Assembly: GCF_009363095.1 (NCBI RefSeq)
Contig: NZ_CP045295.1
Location: 5,423,001 to 5,487,000, forward strand
DNA: 64,000 bases
Origin: Paenibacillus cellulositrophicus
GTDB taxonomy: Bacteria; Bacillota; Bacilli; Paenibacillales; Paenibacillaceae
Direction: 5' to 3'
Shown piece after piece: positions 40,997 to 49,014 of this stretch (positions are counted from its first letter, which is position 1; the number at the start of each line of letters is the position of its first letter). The translations under genes and the position numbers were made by a program. A model generated the notes under the pieces. That model saw only the letters and a program-made list of their open reading frames with translations, searched no databases and was not told the DNA's origin.

Positions 40997-41830
40997 TTGG
41001 AATTCAAAGGTGCAATGGGTGGAATTTACAAAATTACAGAGTGGATTACCCGGATAGCTTACAGCAATATCTTGTGGATGCTGTGTTCGATCCCATTCTT
41101 CTTTTTTCTGGTGACGAAGCTGCTGGTAACGGGGGCTAACGAGTCGCTGCAGATGAACTGGGCCATGGGAATCGTGGCACCGTTTACATTGTTCCCTGCA
41201 ACGGCGGCGCTGTTTGCAGTGGTACGTAAATGGGTGATGGGCGATACCGATATTAAAATTTTCAGCACCTATTTCAGAGCGTACAAGGAAAACTACAAAC
41301 AAAGTATGGTCGGCGGTATTTTCTACGTGCTGCTGCTGGTTATTATGATGGTGGATTATACGGTCTATATGACCCAGTTTCGCAATATGCAGCTGATCGG
41401 GATTGTGATGCTGATCCTGCTGATCGTTCTGTTCCTGTCGATGTTCAACTTTTTTTCGATGATCGTTCATTACCATATGTCCATCGGACAGATTTTGAAG
41501 AACGCGGTTCTGATTACGATCATCCGGCCTTTCCGGGTGCTTGCTACCGTGCTCGGGAGTGCGGTCGTCCTGTTTATCGGGTCCAAGTATCCAGCGCTGA
41601 TCTTCTTCTTTGGCGGAAGCGTCATCGCATTGTGGGCGTTTTTCAACTTCTACGGCACCTACATGAAGATGCAGGAGCAAGCGGAGCGGCTCAAACAGAA
41701 GGAAGAAGAGGCACAGCAGGAAGCCGCTGACGCAGATGATTCCGTAAGTTTGCAGGGCGATCCGGACAAGAGAGATGAATGGTACGAGGAAAGCGTTTCA
41801 AATGGCGATGAGCCGGGTAAAAGAAACTAA
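40997..41830 (+). CDS. DUF624 (YesL-like) membrane protein
   Basis: A 277-residue protein with about five membrane helices and the DUF624 pattern: GGIYKITEWITRIAYSNILW at the start, ATAALFAVVRKW, and a Phe-rich middle. YesL-type proteins often neighbour sugar-utilisation genes and have no assigned function; none are near here. The C-terminal 40 residues are a charged Gln/Glu/Asp tail. TTG at 40997 follows AGGAGG with about nine bases; the frame upstream from 40934 lacks similarity. Confidence 0.8.
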   Translation: MEFKGAMGGIYKITEWITRIAYSNILWMLCSIPFFFFLVTKLLVTGANESLQMNWAMGIVAPFTLFPATAALFAVVRKWVMGDTDIKIFSTYFRAYKENYKQSMVGGIFYVLLLVIMMVDYTVYMTQFRNMQLIGIVMLILLIVLFLSMFNFFSMIVHYHMSIGQILKNAVLITIIRPFRVLATVLGSAVVLFIGSKYPALIFFFGGSVIALWAFFNFYGTYMKMQEQAERLKQKEEEAQQEAADADDSVSLQGDPDKRDEWYEESVSNGDEPGKRN

Positions 41831-41870
41831 GCCAGCAAGCGATATTTTCTTCTAAATTTTTACCATTTCG

Positions 41871-41899
41871 TTTACATGCTGACGATTTCGGTCTATAAT
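41871..41899 (+). promoter_or_regulatory. Promoter of the 6S RNA gene
   Basis: TTTACA, 17-base spacer and TATAAT, six bases before the predicted 5' end. Confidence 0.75.
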
Positions 41900-41904
41900 A
41901 AGAC

Positions 41905-42096
41905 TACATCCTGCGATGTTCGCCACGGTTAATCGTTGTTTTGAACCAATGATAATGTCTGAGGGAGATCTATATGAAGCGCAGCTGAAACGCCCTGTCT
42001 ATATGACATGGGGACTTCAAAACCGCTGATGCGATCACCCACCTGCTAGAGCAGGTTCAGAAGACAATTTAACCGGACGGCATAGGCGGGTTTTTA
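41905..42096 (+). ncRNA. ssrS: 6S RNA (RNA polymerase holoenzyme regulator)
   Basis: A transcript of about 190 bases that mimics an open promoter and sequesters sigma-A RNA polymerase. The ends pair to form the long interrupted closing stem: CCTGC-GATG-TTCGCC at the 5' end with GGACGG-CAT-GCGGG at the 3' end, and GGTTAA with TTAACC. The 5' GATGTTCGC block equals that of E. coli 6S RNA, and the 3' side has CTTCAAAACCGC and the ACCTGC/GCAGGT hairpin after CACCC as in other 6S RNAs. TTTACA-17-TATAAT precedes it and a T-run follows. Strong call from conserved sequence and structure. Confidence 0.9.
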
Positions 42097-42142
42097 TTTT
42101 GTCGATGAACCCATTGCGACCATTATGGTGCAGAATAGAGAA

Positions 42143-42182
42143 CATCCCAGCCGGTTCTATTTCCGGATTGGGGTGTTTTTTT
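42143..42182 (+). terminator. Terminator downstream of the 6S RNA
   Basis: CATCCCA-GCCGG / CCGG-ATTGGGGTG stem followed by TTTTTTT. Confidence 0.85.
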
Positions 42183-42283
42183 GTTGAATCTCCGGCATCA
42201 TTCCGTACTTACTCTTTTGTTCTGACCGTAACAATGATAAACTGTTAAGTATTGATGATGTTTACTATAAAGGAGGAAAGGTC

Positions 42284-42676
42284 TTGTCGCTAAAGAGAGT
42301 TCTAGTGGGGGTCATTCGCAGTCAAGAAGGAACAAGCGACCGCGCGAAGGATCCTAAAATGAAAACGCGCTATTACAATTTATCGAAAGACAAGGCATGG
42401 GAGGAAATCTCCTCGACACTTAAAAAAATTCCTGGCTACAAAGTGCTGCACGAGGTGTCTTCCGTCGGGGAGATCACGCTGGAGAAGAGAACCTCGCTTG
42501 GCCGTACCGTGGATATTACCATTTCGGTGCTATCTGTTGGTCCAGTCCGCACCGCTGTAGATATGTATTCCGCCTCCCGGGGCTCGCTGGGGGATCTGGG
42601 GTATAATTACCGGATTATTTTAAACTTGTTCGGCATATTGGATAAGAAACTGGCTAAATACAAAATAACACAATGA
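42284..42676 (+). CDS. DUF1499-like protein
   Basis: A 130-residue protein; the C-terminal two thirds (TRYYNLSKDKAWEEISSTLKKIP, then VDMYSASRGSLGDLG) match the DUF1499 pattern, whose members are small cytosolic proteins of unknown function. TTG start with AAAGGAGG seven bases upstream. A terminator follows, shared with the convergent thiol peroxidase gene. No signal peptide. Confidence 0.7.
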   Translation: MSLKRVLVGVIRSQEGTSDRAKDPKMKTRYYNLSKDKAWEEISSTLKKIPGYKVLHEVSSVGEITLEKRTSLGRTVDITISVLSVGPVRTAVDMYSASRGSLGDLGYNYRIILNLFGILDKKLAKYKITQ

Positions 42677-42684
42677 GTAAGGAA

Positions 42685-42720
42685 AAAGCGGGAGAAAGAT
42701 CAGCTCTTTCTCCCGCTTTT
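42685..42720. terminator. Bidirectional terminator between the DUF1499 and tpx genes
   Basis: AAAGCGGGAGAAAGA / TCTTTCTCCCGCTTT stem with T-runs on both sides. Confidence 0.93.
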
Positions 42721-42747
42721 TATGGGAACATGGCGGCTTAAGCCGAA

Positions 42748-43266
42748 TTACAGCAGTTCTTTAACGGCTGCTACGGCATTTTCGTAGTTCGGATGCTCGG
42801 CCATTTCCTTCAGGTACTCGACATATGTAATCTTGTCGTTTTTGTCCACGACGAAAATGGAGCGCATGTCCAGACGGAATTCCTTGATATGAACCCCGTA
42901 TGCGTCGCCGAACGACATCTCCTTGTGGTCGGAAAGGGTCACGACACGGTCGATTCCGGCAGCGGCACACCAGCGTTCCTGGGCGAATGGAAGGTCGGCG
43001 CTGATGGTCAGCACGATCACGTCGTCGCCAAGGCCGGCGGCTTCTTCGTTGAAACGGCGCGTTTGGGCGTCACATACTCCCGTATCAAGAGAAGGAACGA
43101 CACTAATTAATTTGATTTTACCGGCATAATCCTTAAGAGTAGCCTCTTCAAGCAGATTTTTGCTGACCTTGAAATCTGGAGCGGCGTCGCCCACATGAAG
43201 TTCCGGGCCAATGAGGGTAATCGGATTGCCTTTGAATGTAGCTGCATTGGTACGTTCTTGTGCCAT
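42748..43266 (-). CDS. tpx: Thiol peroxidase (Tpx, atypical 2-Cys peroxiredoxin)
   Basis: Reduces hydrogen peroxide and lipid hydroperoxides using thioredoxin, 172 residues. The peroxidatic Cys65 is in SLDTGVCDAQT and the resolving Cys100 in AQERWCAAAG; the family loop SVVPS precedes the first. ATG with GGAAGGAG at seven bases. It has its own promoter (43317-43346). In B. subtilis tpx is Spx-controlled; a PerR-like sequence overlies the promoter here. Confidence 0.95.
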   Translation of the reverse strand: MAQERTNAATFKGNPITLIGPELHVGDAAPDFKVSKNLLEEATLKDYAGKIKLISVVPSLDTGVCDAQTRRFNEEAAGLGDDVIVLTISADLPFAQERWCAAAGIDRVVTLSDHKEMSFGDAYGVHIKEFRLDMRSIFVVDKNDKITYVEYLKEMAEHPNYENAVAAVKELL

Positions 43267-43316
43267 ATGAAATCTCCTTCCTGGTTATCAAAAATTGGTG
43301 ATTCGTGACAAAGTCC

Positions 43317-43346
43317 ATTATAATCTTTTTAAAAAGGCATTGTCCA
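43317..43346 (-). promoter_or_regulatory. Promoter of tpx with PerR/Fur-like sequence
   Basis: On the minus strand TGGACA, 18-base spacer, TATAAT. The plus-strand sequence TTATAATCTTTTTAA (43318-43332) matches the PerR consensus TTATAAT-N-ATTATAA at 12 of 14 fixed positions. Confidence 0.5.
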
Positions 43347-43386
43347 ATTTCGTTGCGGTTTACTCGGTTATAGAAGGAAGGATAAC

Positions 43387-44004
43387 ATGTTATTTGTACG
43401 TTATGAGAATCTGAAAAGTTATTTGAAGTACTACCCGATCACGACGCTGCTCTTTGTCATCAACCTGGTGATGTTTCTCATTATGGCCTTTAACGGGGGC
43501 TCCACCAACAATGAAACGCTGATCCGGTTTGGAGCACTGACGAACATCGATCAATATAATGAGTGGTGGAGATATGTCAGCTCCATGTTTTTGCATGCGG
43601 GTTTTTCCCATTTGCTGTTTAACAGCTTCGCGCTGCTCGTGTTTGCCCCGCCTCTGGAGAGGCTGCTTGGTCCTTGGCGATACGCGCTGCTGTACTTGTT
43701 AAGCGGTATTCTGGGTAATTTGATGACAGTGGCTCATTACAACCGTACCGGAGAGATCCTGATCTCCATAGGCGCTTCAGGAGCGATTTACGGCATTTAC
43801 GGCGCCTATCTGTATATCGCCTTGCTTCAACGGCAGTGGATGGACGACGCCTCCCGGAAAACCGTGTACGGCATATTGATCGTGGGCGTCGTCGTAACCT
43901 GGATTTCGCAATCCAACATTAACTGGGTGGCCCATATGGGCGGATTGATCGGCGGTTTCTTTATTTATGGACTGATGGCGAGGGTGCTGAGAAGGCGCCG
44001 CTAG
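43387..44004 (+). CDS. Rhomboid family intramembrane serine protease
   Basis: A 205-residue six-helix membrane protease. Catalytic Ser131 lies in GASGAIYG and His183 in VAHMGGLIGGF, the Ser-His dyad; WWRYVSSMFLHAGFSHLLFN is the conserved helix 2 with the oxyanion histidine and asparagine. No extra domain, unlike B. subtilis GluP, which has TPR repeats. ATG with GAAGGA upstream. Substrates unknown. The LysR gene follows 48 bases downstream on the same strand. Confidence 0.92.
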   Translation: MLFVRYENLKSYLKYYPITTLLFVINLVMFLIMAFNGGSTNNETLIRFGALTNIDQYNEWWRYVSSMFLHAGFSHLLFNSFALLVFAPPLERLLGPWRYALLYLLSGILGNLMTVAHYNRTGEILISIGASGAIYGIYGAYLYIALLQRQWMDDASRKTVYGILIVGVVVTWISQSNINWVAHMGGLIGGFFIYGLMARVLRRRR

Positions 44005-44052
44005 CCAAGCTCGGATGAACAGGTATCGTATAAGCAGAATGGAGCGAAAGTA

Positions 44053-44970
44053 GTGGAATTAAGACAGTTGCAATACTTTTTGAAGGTAGCACAGAAGGAG
44101 CATGTCACGCAGGCTGCAGAGGAGCTGCATGTCGCCCAGTCAGCGGTGAGCCGGCAGATTCATCAGCTGGAGGAGGAACTCGGAGTCCACTTATTCATGC
44201 AGAAAGGTAGAAACCTGCAGTTAACCCCCGTAGGGCAGCTGTTCTGCAAACGGGTGGAGGGCATCCTGAAGGATTTGGATAAGGCGGTCATGGAGGTTCA
44301 TGAATTTCTGGATCCGGAGCAGGGAGAAATTCGTATCGGATTTCCGCACAGCCTGGGGATTCATTTGATCCCTTCCGTGGTGGCCGAATTTAAACGCCGG
44401 TATCCGAACGTGAAATTCCGTTTCAAGCAGGGGATGTTCCCGTCCTTGATCCGTGATGTAATCTCGGCGGAAGTCGATTTGGCCTTCATTTCACCTTTCC
44501 CGGAAAAGCATGAACATGTGGAAGGCGAAGTGATCCTGACCGAAGAGCTGTATGCGATTCTGCCGCCAAACCACCCGTTGGCCGAGAAGGAGAGCATCAA
44601 GCTCGTCGAACTGAAGGATGAGAAGTTCGTTCTCTTCAGCAAAGGCTATTCTTTGCGGCCGATTGTCTGGCATGCTTGCCTCGAGGCGGGATTTACGCCG
44701 AAGATCGCCTTCGAAGGTGAGGAGACGGACACGATCCGCGGACTGGTGGCGGCTGGCATGGGTGTCAGTATCCTGCCGGAGCTGGCCTTGTTCCAGACCA
44801 ATCCGCTGCAGCCGGCACGCGTTAAAATTTCGGAGCCGAAAGTCACCCGCACGATCGGGCTGATTCATCGTTCGGACGATAAGCTTCCTCTGGTGGCCCA
44901 GTCTTTCCGCACCTTTCTGCTTAAATATTTCGGCTTACACCAGAACAATAAAAATACCCCGGTCGGTTAA
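44053..44970 (+). CDS. LysR family transcriptional regulator (GltC-like)
   Basis: A 305-residue activator or repressor: N-terminal winged helix-turn-helix (MELRQLQYFLKVAQKEHVTQAAEELHVAQSAVSRQI), a linker helix and a periplasmic-binding-type effector domain. Sequence and length recall B. subtilis GltC, which responds to 2-oxoglutarate and glutamate and activates gltAB; here no gltAB genes are near, so the target is unknown. GTG start with GGAG about ten bases upstream. The stop overlaps a terminator hairpin. Confidence 0.9.
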   Translation: MELRQLQYFLKVAQKEHVTQAAEELHVAQSAVSRQIHQLEEELGVHLFMQKGRNLQLTPVGQLFCKRVEGILKDLDKAVMEVHEFLDPEQGEIRIGFPHSLGIHLIPSVVAEFKRRYPNVKFRFKQGMFPSLIRDVISAEVDLAFISPFPEKHEHVEGEVILTEELYAILPPNHPLAEKESIKLVELKDEKFVLFSKGYSLRPIVWHACLEAGFTPKIAFEGEETDTIRGLVAAGMGVSILPELALFQTNPLQPARVKISEPKVTRTIGLIHRSDDKLPLVAQSFRTFLLKYFGLHQNNKNTPVG

Positions 44971-44987
44971 CGACACGGGGTATTTTT
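44951..44987. terminator. Bidirectional terminator at the end of the LysR gene
   Basis: AAATACCCCG / CGGGGTATTT stem with T-runs on both sides; the last LysR codons form part of it. Confidence 0.85.
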
Positions 44988-45021
44988 ATATTGAAGTCGG
45001 ATATCTACATACCTGTTTGTA

Positions 45022-45708
45022 TTAGTCACGGTTGTTGCTGTTCGTGAAGATCAAAATGTACCGGAGCAGTTCGAGCAGGGAAACCAGCGCCGCTGCAACA
45101 TAGGTCAGGGCTGCGGAATTCAGCACCTTGGCCACGCCGCGTTCTTCTTCGTTCGTGATGTATCCTTCCGAAACCATAATCTCGCGGGCCCGGTTACTTG
45201 CGTTAAATTCGACCGGCAGCGTGATCAGCTGGAAAGCAACCGCAACGGAGAAGAAGATAATGCCGAGTCCGATCAGTCCAAGCCATTGGAAAAGGAAACC
45301 GGCAATCAGAAGGATCGGAGCAAGTCCAGATGCAAAGTTGACGATCGGGAAAATCCGGTGGCGCAGTACCAGCATCGGATAATGCTCCTTGTGCTGAATA
45401 GCGTGGCCGATTTCGTGACAAGCAACGGAAATCGCCGAGATGGAGCTCTCGTAATACACCGGTTCCGACAGGCGGACGACGCGGTTAATCGGGTCGTAGT
45501 GGTCGGAGAGGGCTCCGCGTACCGGTTCGATCGGCACATCGTGCAGCCCGTGGGTATCCAGCATGTGCCGGGCCGCGTCATATCCGGTCATGCCGCTGTT
45601 CGCCTGAACCGTGGACCACTTCTTGAAGGTACCCTGAACTCGAAACTGTGCCCAGAGCGAAAACAGAAATGCAATAATGATAAGTATATACATTCCGTCG
45701 AAATACAT
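45022..45708 (-). CDS. YugP family zinc metallopeptidase (membrane)
   Basis: A 228-residue membrane protease of the PF04298 family: N-terminal helix (YILIIIAFLFSLWAQF), the zinc motif CHEIGHAIQH at about residue 110, and three more helices in the second half. The family also contains the conserved LPVEFNAS. Substrate unknown. The second of two adjacent ATGs (45708) is taken because AGGAGG lies seven bases before it. The MerR gene is 31 bases upstream on the same strand, so they form a merR-yugP operon. Confidence 0.88.
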   Translation of the reverse strand: MYFDGMYILIIIAFLFSLWAQFRVQGTFKKWSTVQANSGMTGYDAARHMLDTHGLHDVPIEPVRGALSDHYDPINRVVRLSEPVYYESSISAISVACHEIGHAIQHKEHYPMLVLRHRIFPIVNFASGLAPILLIAGFLFQWLGLIGLGIIFFSVAVAFQLITLPVEFNASNRAREIMVSEGYITNEEERGVAKVLNSAALTYVAAALVSLLELLRYILIFTNSNNRD

Positions 45709-45739
45709 TTCCATACCTCCTGCTTTATTTTGCGGGAAA

Positions 45740-46174
45740 CTAGAGGGTTGGGCCGTGCTGTTCAAGGAAGAGGCGAATGGCCTCGATGCACGCCGCACCT
45801 TGCGGGAGGAGATTCAGCAGCACCAGCCGCGCATGGCTTGGCTTCATTTGCTTAATCAGCGGTTCGAGCTCCTTCACTTCGCGCTGCAGCTGCTGCATAT
45901 GAAGCTCGAGGTGAGACAGCTTGTCGGACACCTGCTTCTCTTCCGGAACCGAATCCCACTTCTCAAGCATCTCTTTAATCTCATCCAAACTATATTTCTC
46001 TTGTTTCAATTCATTAATACGTTTAAGCCGGACCAAGGTTTCATGGCTGTACAAACGGTAATTCTTAAGCGTGCGCTTCTCTGGAAAAATCAATCCCAGC
46101 TTGGTGTAATAATCAATTGTACGCTCGCTGACACCACCAGCCTTAGCTAATTCACCGATCCGATACAGTATCAT
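45740..46174 (-). CDS. MerR family transcriptional regulator
   Basis: A 144-residue regulator beginning with the winged-helix YRIGELAKAGGVSERTIDYYTKLGLI and followed by a coiled coil (about residues 75-110) and a short effector tail. No cysteine pattern for metal binding is seen, so a drug or redox signal is not indicated; the control of the adjacent yugP gene is the simplest guess. It lies back to back with amtB. ATG with GGATGGGG. Confidence 0.88.
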   Translation of the reverse strand: MILYRIGELAKAGGVSERTIDYYTKLGLIFPEKRTLKNYRLYSHETLVRLKRINELKQEKYSLDEIKEMLEKWDSVPEEKQVSDKLSHLELHMQQLQREVKELEPLIKQMKPSHARLVLLNLLPQGAACIEAIRLFLEQHGPTL

Positions 46175-46301
46175 ATCCCCATCCTATATCACCTCGCAGG
46201 AAATTAAACGAATGCTCGTTTCCATATTATATTACTTAAATTATGATACATGAATCCGAACCGTACAGTCAAACGTCATGCTTTTCCTATAAAGCTGACA
46301 T

Positions 46302-46318
46302 TGTAAGTTAATATTACA
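46302..46318. promoter_or_regulatory. GlnR/TnrA box 1 upstream of amtB
   Basis: TGTAAGTTAATATTACA, a perfect TGTNA-N7-TNACA dyad centred about 80 bases upstream of the predicted transcription start of amtB. Confidence 0.85.
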
Positions 46319-46353
46319 TCAGAAACATTTTTTCAGTATTTTCAAAAAATATC

Positions 46354-46383
46354 TTGTCAATTTCAGGACTATCGGCTTATAAT
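46354..46383 (+). promoter_or_regulatory. amtB promoter
   Basis: TTGTCA, 18-base spacer and TATAAT, giving a leader of about 50 bases. Confidence 0.65.
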
Positions 46384-46404
46384 GTCATTAAGAATTTCAC
46401 TTTG

Positions 46405-46421
46405 TGTTAGAAATATTGACA
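46405..46421. promoter_or_regulatory. GlnR/TnrA box 2, downstream of the amtB promoter
   Basis: TGTTAGAAATATTGACA, perfect consensus, inside the predicted leader (about +23), a position that suits repression. Confidence 0.8.
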
Positions 46422-46438
46422 TTGGGGGAATGGGGTAC

Positions 46439-47884
46439 ATGAAAAGGAAATGGTTAGGAATCATGTTATTAATGCTTACATTGTTGACGTTTCCCGTAAC
46501 GGTTTTTGCAGCCGATGACGGGGCGACCAACGTTCAACTACAGGCTGGGTTGAACACCTTCTTCGTATTTATGGCTGCTATGCTCGTGTTTTTTATGCAG
46601 GCGGGTTTCGCGCTTTTGGAAGCCGGTACGGTACGGATGAAGAACGCGGGTCATATCGCAGGGAAGACCGTACTGACACTCGGAATTGCCATCGTCGTTT
46701 TCTGGGCAGTCGGTTTTGGCCTTGGGTTCGGCAATGGGAACAGTTTATTCGGAACGACGGGATTTTTCCTGACCGGCGATTCCATGGCAGCGTCCTTTGA
46801 TTCCTTATCCGCATCGGATGCGTCGCTGACGGTTAAGTTTTTGTTCCAGCTGTCCTTTGCGGCCGTATCGCTGGCCATTGCCTGCGGCGGTATGGCGGAA
46901 CGCGCAAAATTAAGCGTATATATCGTATTTGGAACCATTTTTATGATCGTGATTTATCCGGTTGTTGCCCACTGGGTATGGGGCGGAGGCTGGTTGGGCC
47001 AATTGGGTATGCAGGACTACGCAGGATCGACCGTCGTGCATCTGACAGGTGCGACCGCAGCCCTGGTCATCACTTACATGCTGAAGCCGCGCCTTGGCAA
47101 ATACAACAAGGACGGCAAGCCTAACAGCATTCCGGGTCATAATCAGGTATTATCGGTACTTGGCGTGTTTATTCTGTGGATCGGTTGGTTCGGTTTTAAC
47201 CCCGGCAGTGCGCTGACACCACTGATGGACGGATTTTTCGGATATGTGGCCTTGACCACCAACCTGGCTGTAGCTGCCGGTGCTGTTGCCGCCCTGCTGA
47301 TTTCCTGGGCAATATTCGGCAAAGCCGATATCCCTAGCATGCTGAACGGCGTTTTGGCCGCTCTCGTTGCTATCACCGGTTCTTGTGCATTCGTAGATGC
47401 GTGGGCAGCGATCGTGATCGGTGCGGTTGCTGGTATCATTACCTTCTTCACGGCTCAATGGTTTGAGAGAGCGGGACTTGACGATCCGATTTACGCTTTT
47501 TCCGTACACGGTATTGCCGGGATTTGGGGGGCCGTTTCCACAGGGTTGTTTGCAACGCCGAAGCTTGTTGAGATTACTGGCGTCGGAAAACCCGGACTGT
47601 TCTATGGCGGTGGATTCTCGCAGCTGGGCGTTCAAGTGCTGGGTGTCCTCGGGGCGTTCGTATTCGTTCTCGTGATCTCCTTTATCGTCATCGCTATTAT
47701 GAAAGCAACGATGGGAATTCGCGTTACCGAAGAAGAAGAAATGATGGGTCTGGACATCAGCGAACACGGCACTTACGGCTATCCGGAGCAAATGAGACTG
47801 CTCGTTGATTCCGAGATCAGACCATCGGCGTCTTCCGCATCGGCTCCTAAGCCATCTGCGGGAACCAACGAGTCCTTTACCTAA
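46439..47884 (+). CDS. amtB: Ammonium transporter
   Basis: Takes up ammonium or ammonia across the membrane, 481 residues. After a cleavable signal (KRKWLGIMLLMLTLLTFPVTVFA) come eleven helices with the twin pore histidines in VVHLTGATAAL (His201) and FSVHGIAGIWG (His357), and the family block FFMQAGFALLEAG. The ATG at 46439 has GGGGGAATGGGG before it; upstream frame is the promoter region. Two GlnR/TnrA boxes flank the promoter. The usual partner glnK (PII) is missing; a DUF294 nucleotidyltransferase follows. Confidence 0.95.
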   Translation: MKRKWLGIMLLMLTLLTFPVTVFAADDGATNVQLQAGLNTFFVFMAAMLVFFMQAGFALLEAGTVRMKNAGHIAGKTVLTLGIAIVVFWAVGFGLGFGNGNSLFGTTGFFLTGDSMAASFDSLSASDASLTVKFLFQLSFAAVSLAIACGGMAERAKLSVYIVFGTIFMIVIYPVVAHWVWGGGWLGQLGMQDYAGSTVVHLTGATAALVITYMLKPRLGKYNKDGKPNSIPGHNQVLSVLGVFILWIGWFGFNPGSALTPLMDGFFGYVALTTNLAVAAGAVAALLISWAIFGKADIPSMLNGVLAALVAITGSCAFVDAWAAIVIGAVAGIITFFTAQWFERAGLDDPIYAFSVHGIAGIWGAVSTGLFATPKLVEITGVGKPGLFYGGGFSQLGVQVLGVLGAFVFVLVISFIVIAIMKATMGIRVTEEEEMMGLDISEHGTYGYPEQMRLLVDSEIRPSASSASAPKPSAGTNESFT

Positions 47885-47934
47885 GTCTAAAGAAATATGA
47901 ATGAATATAATTCACCATGGAGGGGGTGAACCGT

Positions 47935-49014
47935 ATGGAACCGCTGAAGTCGGAATCATGTGATCTGGACCTCGGTACGATCGCTTATGCGAACTCGCGT
48001 GAAGAGCTTCGGAGCAGGCGGCTGGACTGTCAGGAACAGCTTCAGGAAATGTTCGCTGACATGCCGATCGGGGCCTGGTCTGCACTCGTCAATGAAATGC
48101 ATGATTTGATCGCGGCCAGAGCCGTCGACATTTGCGAGCGGGAACTGGAGGAGGCCGGTTACGGCCTGCCTCCCGTCTCCTACGCCTTCGTCGTATTCGG
48201 CAGTGCGGGCCGTAGGGAGTCGACGCTGTGGAGCGATCAGGATAACGGCCTTATTATCAGCGACGAGCCGGATGCATATAAGGAAGCTTACTTTCAAATC
48301 TTCGGTCAACGGCTGTCGGACCTGTTTGAATATTTGGGCTATGAAAAATGCAAGGGGAAAGTCATGTGCTCCGAGCCGCTGTGGCGCAAAACGCTGGAGG
48401 GTTGGAAAACGCAGCTCTCCCGCTGGCGCAATGACTTCAGCTGGGAACCGGTTCGCTACCTGATTATCGCTACAGATATGCGCTATATTTCTGGTGATCG
48501 CACACTTTCTGAGTCGTGGAAGGCTTTTTTCGGAAAATGTCTCGATGAGACGCCGGAGCTGGCGATCGCGATTCTGCGGAATACGGTCAGACATAAAGCA
48601 ACGCTAAATCTGCTCGGCCAGGTCGTTACCGAACGGTTTGGAGAACATGCCGGAGATTTTGACGTGAAATACGGGGTGTACATCCCGATCGTCAACAGCG
48701 TCCGATATATGGCCCTCCAGCAGGGAGTCAAGGAATCATCCACGCTGAAACGGCTGGAGAGGCTGATGGTGCTGGACGGGGGCAACATGCTGCTGGAGAA
48801 TGTGCAACGCGCCTTTCTTACCGCCTTGATGCTGAGGTCGACCGCCCCCCACCGCGAAGAAAGGGGCATCTTCATGAGCAGCGGCTACATTCCGCAGAAG
48901 GAGCTCAAGAAAAGGCCGCTGATGTATGAGCTTCGCGAAAGCCTGACCGTCGTCAGGCGGACTCACCGGGCGCTGCAGCGTCAGCTTCGTTTCGCGGAGA
49001 GGAGAAGACCATGA
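47935..49014 (+). CDS. DUF294 nucleotidyltransferase-like protein
   Basis: A 359-residue protein with the pol-beta-type nucleotidyltransferase motif FGSAGRRESTLWSDQDNGLI (about residues 87-106) and a helical DUF294 C-terminal region. Relatives include GlnD-like uridylyltransferases and proteins paired with 3'-5' exonucleases. Placed 50 bases after amtB and overlapping the exonuclease gene by four bases, it may form a nitrogen-linked signalling unit, but no PII target is present here. ATG at 47935 sits after GGAGGGGG. Confidence 0.82.
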   Translation: MEPLKSESCDLDLGTIAYANSREELRSRRLDCQEQLQEMFADMPIGAWSALVNEMHDLIAARAVDICERELEEAGYGLPPVSYAFVVFGSAGRRESTLWSDQDNGLIISDEPDAYKEAYFQIFGQRLSDLFEYLGYEKCKGKVMCSEPLWRKTLEGWKTQLSRWRNDFSWEPVRYLIIATDMRYISGDRTLSESWKAFFGKCLDETPELAIAILRNTVRHKATLNLLGQVVTERFGEHAGDFDVKYGVYIPIVNSVRYMALQQGVKESSTLKRLERLMVLDGGNMLLENVQRAFLTALMLRSTAPHREERGIFMSSGYIPQKELKKRPLMYELRESLTVVRRTHRALQRQLRFAERRRP

